Shown: piece by piece, positions 31,788 through 42,593 of the stretch
How positions within the stretch are numbered: position 1 is the first letter of the stretch
Layout of the letters: each line of letters opens with the position of its first letter
DNA from: Buxus sempervirens
Taxonomy: Eukaryota; Streptophyta; Magnoliopsida; Buxales; Buxaceae
Direction of reading: 5' to 3'
Length of the DNA stretch: 64,000 bases
Assembly (NCBI GenBank): GCA_947561395.2
Contig: OX387184.1
Location: forward strand, 15,666,205-15,730,204
Translations under genes and position numbers: made by a program
The notes under the pieces: model-generated
Databases searched by the model: none
Told to the model about the DNA's origin: nothing
What the model saw: only the letters and a program-made list of their open reading frames with translations

Positions 31788-32001
31788 ATTTGTTTTTTTT
31801 TTTCGGAAATAAATTATTACTTTATATTAGTTCAATTAAATCCACCCACAAAAAGTTGTCCTCGAGTATCATCCAACAAAGAGAGAGTTAGAAAGGGTGG
31901 ATGACTACTATTTAACCAGGTACAACCAAAATTATCTATTGCATAGTTACCTAACAGATCAGCACATTGTTCCAAAACATGAAGGTTCCAAAAAGTTGTC
32001 T
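31788..32001 (-). mobile_element. 5'-truncated LINE (L1) 3' end
   Basis: On the minus strand this is the tail of an L1 RNase H region (ECADLLGNYAIDNFG-like, ending in a stop) followed by a short 3' end and a poly-A tail. A 14-bp duplication tcggtattccacat (31774-31787 and 32002-32015) flanks it. It sits inside a repeat unit shared with 63330-63400. Confidence 0.8.
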
Positions 32002-32213
32002 TCGGTATTCCACATCGTTCCAAAACATTAAGATTGTGTTTGAAACCTTGGATTTGGGGGAAAAGAAAAGAAAATGCTAAATGCTAAAATTTTCTTTTCT
32101 CTTATTTGATTTTAATGAGTGAAAATGAGATTTTCTCTCCCTCTTTCTCTCCAATGTAAAAAATTTTTTCTCTAAAAAGGTAGGAATTTTGAAAGAAAAG
32201 AAAATTCACCATC

Positions 32214-32297
32214 AATTATCACTATTCACACCACCAACCTCACCCCACCACGAGCAATTATCACTATTCACACCACCAACCTCACCCCACCACGAGC
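32214..32297. repeat. 42-bp tandem duplication
   Basis: Two identical-looking units beginning AATTATCACTATTCACACC and ending CACCACGAGC, inside the MITE. Confidence 0.9.
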
Positions 32298-34119
32298 ACC
32301 ATCCACAACCCACCACCCACCATCGTCCACCACCACGCATCACCACTGTCAGCACCTCATTTTTGCACCCCCAAAAATGAAAGAATAAAACCCTAATTGA
32401 AAAAGTCAAACCTGAAGGGCTCAAAAAGTTGACTTTTTGATCGTGTGCAAATTGACCACCAAACTTCATACCATTGGAAAGAGGATTCCGATACGGTTCT
32501 AATGCCACTGAGTTTGCTCAAATCGGAGTCCGGATGAAGAAGTTATGGGCTGGTCAAATCTGGAAATATCAGAAATCGGCTTTCTGCAGAACTCCGAATT
32601 AGTTGCTCAATTGGATATCAGCAGAAAGGGCGCATCGACACGACTCCAACGCAACTGAGTTTGCTGGAATCGGAGTCCCAGATAAGGAGATATGAGCAAA
32701 ACTGGCTCCGGGACGCGAGTTTGCACTTCTGCTAAAAAGCCTGAGTTTGCTGCCAACCTTTAGCTTAGTGGATAGGGAATCTCAACCTGATTCCAACGCC
32801 ACCAAGTTTGCTGAAATTGGATGTCAAATGAGAAAGTTATGAGCAGTCAAAAATCTTGGAAAATCTGCACACGTGGCAAGATTGAAGAAAGGACAAAAAA
32901 TAAAAATCTAAGAATAAAATAATAATATTTTGTAAATATCTAACAATTAAACTAAATCAAAAATAAAATAGAAAATAGAAAAGACATGTGTCTTCTAATA
33001 AACCAATCTTAAAGAATAAAATAATATTAAAACTTAAAGAATCTTAAGATTAAAGAAAAAATAAAGAAAAAATACTAACCACATTCGTAGAATAAGATGA
33101 TGTGGAGAGATAAGAATAAAAAATATTTACGTTTTAGTTATGTTAAACAAGAAATTAAAATTCAGTCAAAAAAATGATTAAAATTCAATTTTAGGACAAA
33201 TTTTCAACTATAAAAGGGGGGCCACCCCCCATTCCATTCCAAGCATCAAACCCCTTCTCCTCTCTCCCTTTTGCTCTCTCCTTCACTCACCCCCTCCTTT
33301 CTCTCTCCCTCCTTGATTTCCAATCAAGAGAGGCTGGCCTCCCTTTAGCTCTGTCCTTTTTTTTCTCTACGTCCAACCCCTGCCCAAATTCTGCCCCACT
33401 CAAAACCAAAACCCAAAATACCCTTGGATTGCACCATCCCCCTTTCCATTTCATTCCTTTCAACCCAGAAGTGGGGAATCCCTTTACAAATCCATTCTTG
33501 GAATTCTACGAGGGTGCGGAAGCGCTGCCGAAATCATCGGAGAACCATCACCTATCAAAAACAAGAAGGTAACAGTAAACAGTAGGTTGTTTCATTCAAT
33601 ACATATCACGTTTCTTTTCTTTTCTTTTCTTTTTAAGCTTGATTTATTACTTGTTTTATTACTTATTTCTCCCCTCCATTTGCTTCTAATGTGTACGATA
33701 CTGAGCATCTCATGTTGAAAACAAGATCCAATTAAAGGGTGAAAGGAGAGAATTTTGTCAAGGATATAATGAGCAAAAGTCATCTAAGATAAGATGTCAT
33801 TAGTCCTTGCAAAATAAAAAGAGACAAATCATCCTCTTGCCAACTTTCTATCTTTGCGAGCAAAGGTGAATACGTGGTTATGATCATAGCAAGATGGTAA
33901 AAGAATCTCTGGTGCCTCTCTTGATTCCCATGCAAAGAATGACTACATGAAGAGCAAAGGAAAAAGGAAGGAGAAAAGAAGAAAAATATGACTAAGAAAG
34001 GAGCTTGTGTGTTGCTGTGAAGATGCTAAAAATCCCGACAGACGTCGCCGGACCTCCCTGAAAAGCAAACGAAGCGATCCCGACCGAAATCGGAGCAAAA
34101 CAGCAAATTCGGGCAAAAA

Positions 34120-34220
34120 CCGCATACTCAGGGCGGTCTGGACTTGACCGCACTTGGTATGCGGTTTGGTCTAAACCGCACTGCATCTAAGGTTCAAACC
34201 AGACCGCATAGTAAATGCGG
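34120..34220. promoter_or_regulatory. Dyad array in the second-family LTR, 28-bp period, CCGCA core
   Basis: Left half-sites CCGCA begin at 34120, 34148, 34176 and 34204. Right half-sites GCGG begin at 34133, 34161 and 34217; the third right half is worn. The period is exactly 28 bp. The array lies downstream of the TATA-like box at 33211, unlike the Tat-family LTRs. Confidence 0.85.
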
Positions 34221-34334
34221 TCAATTCGATAAACAACCAAAAATTATTCTTTTTGACCCAGTTGGATCCAAATCCAACCCGAATTGGTTTTGACCCGACC
34301 CTATGAGTAATTTGGACTATTTTAAGTCCACTTT

Positions 34335-34455
34335 TGGACCATGGGCCTAGATGGGCCCACCAAGGCATCCCCTGGGCCCACCTTTGACCAGCCCAAACCA
34401 GGCCCGTTTTTAACAAATGGGCCCAAGGCATCTGACCCTTGGTTAATGGGCCAAA
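34335..34455. promoter_or_regulatory. Cluster of TGGGCC/GGCCCA motifs in the second-family LTR
   Basis: About seven TGGGCC- or GGCCCA-type motifs occur within about 120 bp. Such motifs are known as plant site II elements bound by TCP factors. The inverted copy has a matching cluster at about 42370-42520. Activity is inferred only. Confidence 0.55.
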
Positions 34456-35137
34456 TCCAAGCCTTAGCATGTTTAATTTAATTAGATAAATAACCAAAAT
34501 GGGTTACCCAATAACCTTGCTGGGCTCAAGCCAAACATTGGCAATCCATGGGTCTTCCAACGGGACCCGCCTCCGACCCACTTCGCCTAAATAAGAAGAT
34601 AAAATAAAATAGAAAGGGATCCACACCTCCAGAGGGTCCCGCCAGACCAAATCAAGTGGCATGCTGGCCTAGGAAAGGTGAAACTGACTCAAAAACCAGG
34701 GAGACCCGAGGGACCTGTCAAATTGACGGGGCGGGCTAGGGTGTCTTCGGACTTCTCTGGACGTAACCGAGAACTTACCTTGAATCTCTAAAAAGCCGCA
34801 GATTAGTAAAAATAGACCTGTATAGGCATCCCTTGTGTCTGCCTGCACCTCTTAGGCAGTGGCGACTCCAAAATAGTCCCGAGGCACGCGCATCACCACG
34901 TGCGCCTCGTCGTGCGACTGATTTTAGGTGCGTACAACCACCACCCACCACCACCACCACCATTGCCGCCGCCGTCGTTGCCACCCCACCAACCCTACCA
35001 ACACCCACTCACTCTCCCTTGCCCACTACCCCAACCCATCATCTTACTAAAATATATATTTCTTTTCTTTTCTTTTCTTTTCTTTATTAACTTTCTTTTC
35101 TTTTTTCCCAAAATCCAAGGCTCCAAATACAGCCTAA

Positions 35138-36946
35138 GGCTTTGACATTTGAAATCGCACAGCCCCTTCTCTTTTTTCACAGTAGCAATATGCACGTGTA
35201 ATACTGCATGTATGTAAAAAGGTTAGATGAAAGTTGTGAGAGAAAACCGTTTAGCAATTAATTTAGTTTTAAAAGAATTGACGTAGTTATGACTGTTATA
35301 TTCCTTTTTTATTAATGGATTGAGGGAATTATGACTATTATATATTTTTATTAATGAATCTTAACTATGATTTATAAGGGTTTCTTTTAAAAAATCGCAT
35401 ATTATGGTTGATACTATTCTCAAAAAAATGCTCTTTATAATATAGATTAACTTCTATATCCGAACTAATAACTTAATCCCTCATGCAAAATGCACGTGTG
35501 CAAAATGCACGTGTAATCCACTGGGTTGTTAAAGATATGAGAATGTAAGTACCCGTAAGCAAGAATAGTGCATTATAAATGATTTCCATTGCTTGCACAA
35601 AATCCGCGTCGTATGTCTAATCAATGTGCGGCCAATCTACCCGTAATTTAGGGATGACTTCTCTTGCATGTTATATTGCATTGGTATTTGATGCTGCTAT
35701 GTGAAACATCTTAGGGCTTAATTTTGTTGTTTTGAATGGGGTCCACTTGAAAAAACACAGGCTATGAAATGCTCAAATGGCAGCATCTCACTGTCCATAG
35801 CAGTGACTAATGCACTTTAACACTCTAAAAGATTTCATACCAAACTTTAGTAGCCAGGTAGATAATGCATTGAATAAGAGTTTGATCAGTTCAACCGGTG
35901 GTTCAAACAAGATAACCAGGAAATTAACCTTCTTACACAAATACATACATGATTAAAGCAAATAATAAAAATGTTTCCTTGGTTAACACGAAATGGGCTT
36001 CCCGCAATTCCTTCTCAGCAACATTTGGCAGGAGACGCAGGAGACGAGCTTTCAACTAAGGCGGCCATCGTCATCTTCTTTTCCGATACCGGAACGCAGG
36101 TGATGGAAGCTTTAGGAGAACGCGAAATGGGTTTTTACGCGTTTGAATTTAACGGAGATAAAACGAGGCGTTAACGCCTTCCCGCTGACATAGCTATGTG
36201 CTCCACACGGCAGCATATGATACGAGTAGCAGCTTCAATTGCATTATAACGCGGCAGATGATGTCAACCCGTACCGTTGCTTGGATGAAATCTTCTCCAG
36301 TTTAAACTTTAAAGTGCGTTGGTGACTGCTCGTGAGATGCTGCGTTGTTCTCACCAAAAAAAGGAGATGCTGCGTTGTTAGCATCTCAAAGCTTGTGTCT
36401 GTTCAAGTGGGCTCTAAGTTCAGAACAATGAAAATTCGAGCCCTGATCGACATGCAAGTATTCCCAAAAGGCCATAGGAGCGACCAATGCAAGAGGGTCG
36501 AGAGACATATGGCGGGGGACTTTCACCCATAAACCAGATCATGCATTGAATAAGAGTCTGATCGGTTCAACCGGTGGTTCAAACAAGATATCCAGGAGAT
36601 TTATGTTCTTCTACATTCATGATTAAAGCAAAAAAATAGAGAAAATCCAAGATTTTCTGCCCAATCCAGTTTTCTACCTCTTCTCATAGCCGATCTACTA
36701 AACCCGTTCCTAGTTTTATAATAAAGTCAAATGAGGTCTTGAGACGAACGTTGATGGGTCCCCGTATGGTCCAAATTTTAAAGCACTTGAAACATACTAT
36801 TATTATTAACCAGATCCACAACACAAAACACAGTACTCAAACTGGTAACTGGTTCTTCTTCTTCTAACAAAAAGAGAAAGACGAGTACACAACACCCTCG
36901 TGTCCGTGGCCTAACTAAACCATGCAACACTAACGCAACTCAGTAC
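35138..36946. other. Intergenic DNA with a local duplication
   Basis: No gene supported. A block of about 100 bp at 35860-35960 recurs at 36535-36640, sharing ATGCATTGAATAAGAGT, GTTCAACCGGTGGTTC and CATGATTAAAGCA. An open frame at 35971-36174 (MFPWLTRNGL...) has no recognisable family and is probably chance. The end of this stretch is the 3' flank of the peroxidase gene. Confidence 0.5.
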
Positions 36947-38257
36947 TCAGTAGACTGATCCTGCCTCCTCTTCGCCATCCACCACGGACGACAGATACGT
37001 CCTCGCAGAGTTCCGGGCAGAGCAGTTCGCGCGAATCTCTCCTTCCGTACCAGTCAACACGCTCAGCTGGCTCATCTTGATCATGGCGAAGGCAAACTTC
37101 TCGAAGAACAAGGACTGGTTCACCGCGAAGCTCGTCACAATTGGTCTAGTCCTCCGGTCGGTGAACAGGTCCTGGTCCGACGTGAACAGCCCCTGCCGGT
37201 TCATGAGATCCACGTAGTACTTGTTGTCAAACTTGTTCGGTGTCAGGATGTCCAGCACGGTGGTCGCGTCAGTATTACTGGTTGGGCAAACGCGTCTGAG
37301 CCTGTCCGCAAAGGTCTTGTCCATGGTGGGGTCCGGACCGACCGGTGGGAACAAGCGATCCGTGAACGAGCTGCACTGGCTGATTCCGATGGTGTGGCCG
37401 CCGGATAGAGCCACGGTGTCTGTGGCGTCCAGATTTTTATTCTTGAACATGGCCAGAATGCGGGTGGTATTGCCGTCAGGTGGCGGAAGGTTGTCTAGCG
37501 CCGATTGGGAACTTGCGAAGTTGAATCCGTCACGCCTACCCAAAGGGATCTGGTAATCTGGACCCCCTGACTGCAATAAAACACGAGAGAGAAGAAGAAG
37601 ATATCAGGTGGTGGTTGCCAATCCTGACTGCAAAAAAAAAAAAAAAGCCACGTGGCAAAATTTTAAGCTTAAAAGGCGCAAGTAAAGTAAAGTTAGGTTA
37701 CCAGAGCGATGGAGTCTCGCGTAGCTTGTAGCGCGGGCGGTGATGTCGGAGCAGGAGACGACGCGTCCACACGCCTTGTGTGCCAGCTCACGAAGGTCGT
37801 TGATGATCTTAAAGCCCTGTTTTCTCAGACTCAAGTTCGGTGGTGAAGATTGCTCTCCCTGACCTTTTCCGTCGAGAAGCACAGAGCCATCACATCCCTA
37901 CACAGAGGAACACAGGAAGCCATTAACGCGTCGATCAAGCTGGGATCCGCACGTACGTTAGCAATAATAAGGAAACGAGACATTCCTGAAATGGGAATGG
38001 ATTTAGCTAATTACCTGAACAAAGCAGTCATGGAAGTGGATACGAAGCAAGCCTGCAGCTTGGCCGATATCTTCCTTGAGGACTTTCTTGAGGTGGTTCC
38101 TGACAATGGATTCCAAATTGGGACAGCTAGATCTGTAGAAGGACCATGAGAGGCCCTTCACTAAAGGAGGTGTGGATTGGGCATTTAAGCTGGAGATATA
38201 ACAACCCAGTAGAAGAGAGGAAGAGATCAGAAGAAGATAAGTGAAAGAAGAAGCCAT
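36947..38257 (-). pseudogene. Class III peroxidase gene, three exons, frameshifted in exon 2
   Basis: Secreted haem peroxidase of the cell wall or vacuole (H2O2-dependent oxidation of phenolics). Exon 1 is 38257-38015: signal peptide MASSFTYLLLISSSLLLGCY..., then the distal-His motif RIHFHDCFVQ. Exon 2 is 37897-37702: GCDGSVLLDG, VVSCSDITA. Exon 3 is 37570-36947: the proximal-His motif ALSGGHTIGISQC, VCP and RANC, stop TGA. All introns have GT...AG edges and all eight structural cysteines are present. Exon 2 is 196 bp where phase needs 189: a 7-bp tandem duplication (GCTACAA before GCTACGC, near 37725) shifts the frame just before ATRDSIAL. Without it the protein would be about 351 residues, normal for the family. 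Either a recent pseudogene or an assembly error. Upstream TATA at 38309-38314. Confidence 0.9.
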
Positions 38258-38308
38258 GATTGCAACTCTGTTTTGTGAGACGAGTAGAGCTATACAGAGC
38301 AAAGCTCA

Positions 38309-38314
38309 TTTATA
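38309..38314 (-). promoter_or_regulatory. TATA box of the peroxidase gene
   Basis: TATAAA on the minus strand, about 52 bp upstream of the ATG at 38257. This leaves a short leader. Position fits a plant core promoter. Confidence 0.65.
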
Positions 38315-38315
38315 G

Positions 38316-38951
38316 GCAAGGAGGGCTTCAGAATTGTTCATTTTATGTAATAGAAAACAATAAAGAGGGGCCACGTTATAGAAATTTTTTTTGGTAAAAC
38401 GTTAAAGACTCTGATTAAAAAAGTCTTTCACTCCAGGATCCAGATATTCTCAACCATAGAAACCTGTGGCTGTCACACGCCTCCTTGTATTGGCAGAGCC
38501 TACCGTGAACAGAGATTCCCTTTATTACTTTAATGTGTCACGTACCAACTCAAGTTTTTTACTTAGAAAATTAAAATCAAGAGAAAATTACGACAACGGT
38601 AACTTCTTGGCTGGTATTTATAAAAAACTGTACATTAAAAATCTCATTTCCAGGAAAAAATAAGTTTTTAAAAACTATTTTGGCGCGTAAGATTATTTTT
38701 CAAAAAACTAAAAAAAAAAAAGAAAAAAAAGAAAATAGCCTACTTGAAACACGAATGCATTATAAGTGGAATACAAACACGAGTACATCTTACATGAAAC
38801 ACAAGCACAACATACGTATCCCATATATGCTTCTATCCAAGTAGACCGTGCTCGTATCTCATGTAACTACAATAAAATGATTTTATAGTTTAAGTTTCTT
38901 TGAAAAGTGATCCATTTCTTAAAATAAAATTTTAATGGTAACATATATATA
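38316..38951. other. Peroxidase upstream DNA
   Basis: AT-rich sequence with an A-rich run near 38710-38745. No gene or defined element. It probably includes the peroxidase promoter. Confidence 0.4.
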
Positions 38952-38959
38952 CTTGTAAA

Positions 38960-39368
38960 TAGAGCTGGTAACGAGTCGGGTTATAATCGGGTTAATCGGG
39001 TCATGTTCGGGTTGGACTAAATTAAGGCGGGTTGGAAAACCCCTAACCCGCCAATAAATGGATTCACTCACCAACCCGTTTATTGTTTTTTTATTTTTAT
39101 TTTTCAAAAAATATGATTAAAATAGGGTTGGGGGTGTTAATTGGATCGAGTTGTACTGAGTTTGGGTCGGGTTGTGGATTAATCGGGTCGGGACGAGACA
39201 CTTTTATCATTGTTTTTTTAAAATTGGGTTGCCGGGTCATAATCGAGTTGACCCAATTACTAGCGGGTTGGGACACCCAACCCAATTAATAGACGGGTCA
39301 ACCCACCACGTTTAACTTGGGTCAGTTTGGGTTGACCCATCGGGTCGGTTCGCATTTTGCTAGCTCTA
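38960..39368. mobile_element. hAT-like MITE
   Basis: The inverted ends TAGAGCTGGTAA and TTGCTAGCTCTA and the 8-bp duplication cttgtaaa (38952-38959 and 39369-39376) define a 409-bp element. Its interior is rich in GGGTTGACCC/CGGGTT runs in both orientations and is noncoding. It lies in the intron start of the second peroxidase copy. Confidence 0.9.
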
Positions 39369-39400
39369 CTTGTAAATCATGAAAGGATTTAATTAATTAC

Positions 39401-39646
39401 CTGAACAAAGCAATCATGGAAGTGGAGACGAAGCAAGCCTGCAGCTTGGCCGATATCTCTCCAGAAGACTTTCCTAAGGTGGTTCCTGACCATTGTTTCC
39501 AACCTGGGACAGCTACATCGGTAGAAGGACCATGAGACCCCCCTCGCTAAAGGAAGGGCGGGTTGGGCGTTTGAGATGGATACATAACAACCCAAGAGGA
39601 GAGAGGAGAGAGGAGATAAGAAGAGAAGAAGAAGGTAGGATGACAT
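39401..39646 (-). pseudogene. Class III peroxidase, exon 1 only
   Basis: An 82-codon exon (MSSYLLLLFLSPLSS..., then VSWSFYRCSCPRLETMVRNH and LRLHFHDCFVQ) ends at the same splice junction as exon 1 of the gene at 36947-38257, followed by GTAATTA. Signal peptide and distal His are kept. Exons 2 and 3 are absent: below it come only intron bases, a hAT-like MITE and AT-rich DNA up to the promoter of the complete copy. It is a partial tandem duplicate in the same orientation and not expected to make an enzyme. Confidence 0.9.
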
Positions 39647-40206
39647 AATATAATAACTTCATGCCCATCTTATCTTAGACTTGTGTCTCCGGTGACCAGT
39701 TTTAGTTCGCTATTTGAACAAAAATAACCCAACTACATCATATATCTATTCTCCACTTAAGCCTTCACAATAAGAATATTTTAAAGTCATACATAACCCC
39801 GCTAATTAATTAGCCAGGTGGTAACATGGGGCTAATTACAGCTAGATTAGTGTCATCCAAGTTCTTTAAACATGGCAGCATAGAAGGGCTTTACAAAATA
39901 AGCTGCCATGTGTGACTAATATGTCACGTGCGGTTTTTTTTGCCCTTTTTTTTTTTTTTTTTGTTGGGGTAGAGACCGTAGAGTCATGTGAAGTTTCTAC
40001 GTGGGAGCTTTTCACCAACCGACAACATCGTTTCATTATTCAAAAAGCAAAAGATGTACCAAAAGCAATGCAACTTGCCTCTTAAAGAAAGCAATGAATC
40101 TACCTCAGCAGAAAAACATAATAAAAAACAGAAAACATAAATTTAAGACAAGGGCGGAGAGCTCAATAAAGCTGAAAAAATTAATTTAATTAAGAAACAT
40201 ATTGCT
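39647..40206. other. Intergenic DNA
   Basis: Upstream flank of the exon-1 copy. A T-rich run lies at about 39936-39962. No gene supported. Confidence 0.4.
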
Positions 40207-40214
40207 CTATGGCA

Positions 40215-40554
40215 TAGGGATGCTAATCGGTTCGATAAGGGCACGGCCCAACACGCTAAAAGCATGCTAGTGCCTGGCATAGCTAGGGCTCTAATAGTGG
40301 ACTGTGTCGTGTGAGCCTTATTGAACCCAATGGGCCACGGCCCGCGAAGCACGCAGGTGGCACGGCACACTTTAAGCATACGACTTGAATTTTTTTATTT
40401 ATTCCTTGGCCCGTGTACACACCCTTAAACGTGCCATGGGCTAGGTCGTGTTGGGTCTCTTGGAAAATGAGCACGGTCGTGCCTGTCCCGCGGCCCACCG
40501 GGCACGGGCTAAACGTGCTCATACCTGTGCCAGGCTGCACGATTAGCAACCCTA
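40215..40554. mobile_element. hAT-like MITE
   Basis: Ends TAGGGATGCTAATCG and CGATTAGCAACCCTA are inverted. The duplications ctatggca (40207-40214) and ctatagca (40555-40562) differ by one base. It is 340 bp, rich in GGCACGGC/GCCGTGCC-type words, noncoding. A truncated relative is at 55317-55426. Confidence 0.85.
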
Positions 40555-40798
40555 CTATAGCATATACACACACCAAAATGTGTTATTCAAGAGTTGAGAG
40601 GACTCATGGTGGTCAATTTACATGGCAAGAACAAGATGACTCAGATGGAGTACAATTGGTGGCTTTGGATTACGGCCCAGCTCGAAAGAAGCCTCCATTC
40701 ACAACTAATGATGTAGAAGCTTTCATCTCTATCATTTGAACATAAATAAAAAAAGTCATTGAAATATGCAGTCTCGGCCTTGGCGCCTTGAATGATGG

Positions 40799-41350
40799 TT
40801 TAATGGGGAATTACTGGTAGAATAGCTTTGATGCAAAATTAGTTGAGGGTCTCATGAACAAGGTTAAGGACCTACAAGTCATACACCACCGGTCTGTAAT
40901 ACAAATTATATAATTTCCAGATGGGTGTTCTTGGACTGTTTTCCTTGTTTCATTTCAGAAAATCATTGTCTGCCTATATATTAACTAAACTTATAAATAT
41001 ACTGAGACAAGATGGCTGAACAGACAGCAACACAGTCTCCATTCGATACATGAATGAATGATCTTTGATGGACAATGCTTCATAATTTGAAGCACTTTAT
41101 TCATTATCTTAATTGCTGAGTACAAGAGTCTGCCATAATTATCGGAGAATAGTTCATTAATTTCTTAATCTTTCAAGTTTCAGCAGCAATGTGCATGTGG
41201 GAATGTAAGAAATTAGATTAATGTCGAACCCAGAAGCCTCGCCACCCCATACACAATCCCGAATTTTCCACTGGGCTGTTCAACACAGTAGAACCAAGAA
41301 ATAGATATTACCTTTGGGATTTTACCGACAAAGTGCAGTCTGAACGTTGG
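40799..41350. repeat. Duplicated segment, copy 2
   Basis: Counterpart of 30826-31155 (shared blocks listed there), with extra sequence at about 40910-41140 that copy 1 lacks. Confidence 0.85.
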
Positions 41351-41493
41351 TATTATCTATACTACTGTATACAAAGGGAGCACTAACTTGAGAAGCATGT
41401 CAAAAACCATATCTTTTTGCCTATAATATAGTTATAAATCATTCATAAAGTTCAATAATATAGGACTATAGTTGTCTTTTTCTCTCCAACCCT

Positions 41494-41709
41494 AAATGGC
41501 TGGCCTGGTGGTCAATGCCTGGGGTCTGGAGGTATGCTCCCTCAAAGGTCTCTGGTTCGAACTCTCATAGGCTTTAACTTCTTGGGGCCACGCCATGGCC
41601 TTTGGCCTGTATTTATGCGGTTTGTGTGGGACGAGAGGACTGCACAAGCCTCGAGGATTAGTCGGTCGCGCGAGCTGGCCGGACACCCTGAGTTACAAGA
41701 AAAAAAAAT
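41494..41709 (+). mobile_element. tRNA-derived SINE
   Basis: Starts with an A-box-like TGGCCTGGTGGTCAATGCC and a B-box-like GGTTCGAACTC, the internal RNA polymerase III promoter of plant SINEs. It ends CCCTGAGTTACAAG followed by an A-run. Length about 215 bp. Target duplications are not clear. Confidence 0.8.
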
Positions 41710-42593
41710 CCAAATAGTTATAAAATGGTTCCACTTCTCCAGCCAGTTGTTTAACTCTTTTCTCTTTTATCTTTTTATTGCAGTACTGCAGGTGCACCCT
41801 GTGAGACATAGGAAAAATCACCGGGATGATTTCCCTTCCGTCAACACACAGGCTCAACAAAAAATGGGAGAGTCGCCACCATTCAGATTTTTGGGTGTGA
41901 ATGGTGTGCGCACCTAAATCTATCTGGCCTAGATCGCACACCGGGCGCACTTTCAGTGCGTGCCTCGGGATATTCGAAGTCGCCACTGCCTGAGAGTGCA
42001 GGCAGACACGGTTTTGCCCTATCCGGGTCTAAGTCTGGTCTGCGGCTTATTAGAGATCTAGCTAAGTCCTCGGTTACGTCTGGGGAAGCCCTAAAACACC
42101 CCGGCCCGCCCCGTCGGTTTGACGAGTCCCTCGGGTCTCCCTGGTTTTTTTGAGTCAAGCTCACCCTTTTTCCTAGACCAGCATGCTGCCTTGTTAGGTC
42201 TGGCGGGGCCCTCTGGAGGTGTAGGTCCCTTTTAGTTTGATTTTATCTTTTTATTTAATGGAGTGGGTTGGACTCGGGTTCCGTTGGAAGACCCGCGGGT
42301 TGCCATGGTTGGGCTTGGGGCCCAGTTGGGTTATTGGGTAACCCATTTGGTTATTTATTTAAACTATTTACACATGCAATGGGCTTAGTGGGCTTGGATT
42401 TTGCCCATTAGCCAAGGGTCAAGGGGCCTGGGCCTGTTTATTGAAATCAAGCCTGGTATGGGCCGGTCAAAAGTGGGCCCAAGGTGCCTTGGTGGGCCCT
42501 TCTAGGCCCACAGTCCACAAATGGGCTAAAAAAATAGCCCAAACAACATATGGAATCGGGTCAAGTCGGTTCGAGTTGGATTTGGGTCCACCC

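Larger units (their letters stand above)
32347..34936 (+). mobile_element. Solo LTR, second family, forward copy
   Basis: Starts TGTCAGCACC, ends GGTGCGTACA and is flanked by accac (32342-32346 and 34937-34941). It has a TATA-like CTATAAAAGG near 33211 after a long upstream part, and CT-rich DNA near 33250-33330. A second copy lies inverted at 41905-46176. No protein-coding parts are present, so the lineage is unknown; ends and length suit a large gypsy-type LTR. It carries a 28-bp dyad array (34120-34220) and a cluster of TGGGCC motifs. Confidence 0.88.
32032..35134. mobile_element. Tourist-like (PIF/Harbinger) MITE containing a solo LTR
   Basis: Left end about GATTGTGTTTGAAACCTTGG and right end CCAAGGCTCCAAATACAGCC are inverted to each other, extended by matched AAAAGAAAAGAAA stretches. 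TAA flanks both ends (32029-32031 and 35135-35137). Without the nested LTR the MITE is about 0.5 kb and noncoding. A 42-bp tandem duplication (32214-32297) and CCACCA-rich DNA lie inside. Confidence 0.62.

Noticed and set aside
35971-36174. Open frame MFPWLTRNGLPAIPS... as a gene
   Set aside because: Short, no recognised domain, in repeat-bearing intergenic DNA.
40413-40739. Plus-strand frame MYTPLNVPWARSCWV... as a protein
   Set aside because: Mostly hAT-like MITE sequence. The frame crosses the MITE edge and has no domain.
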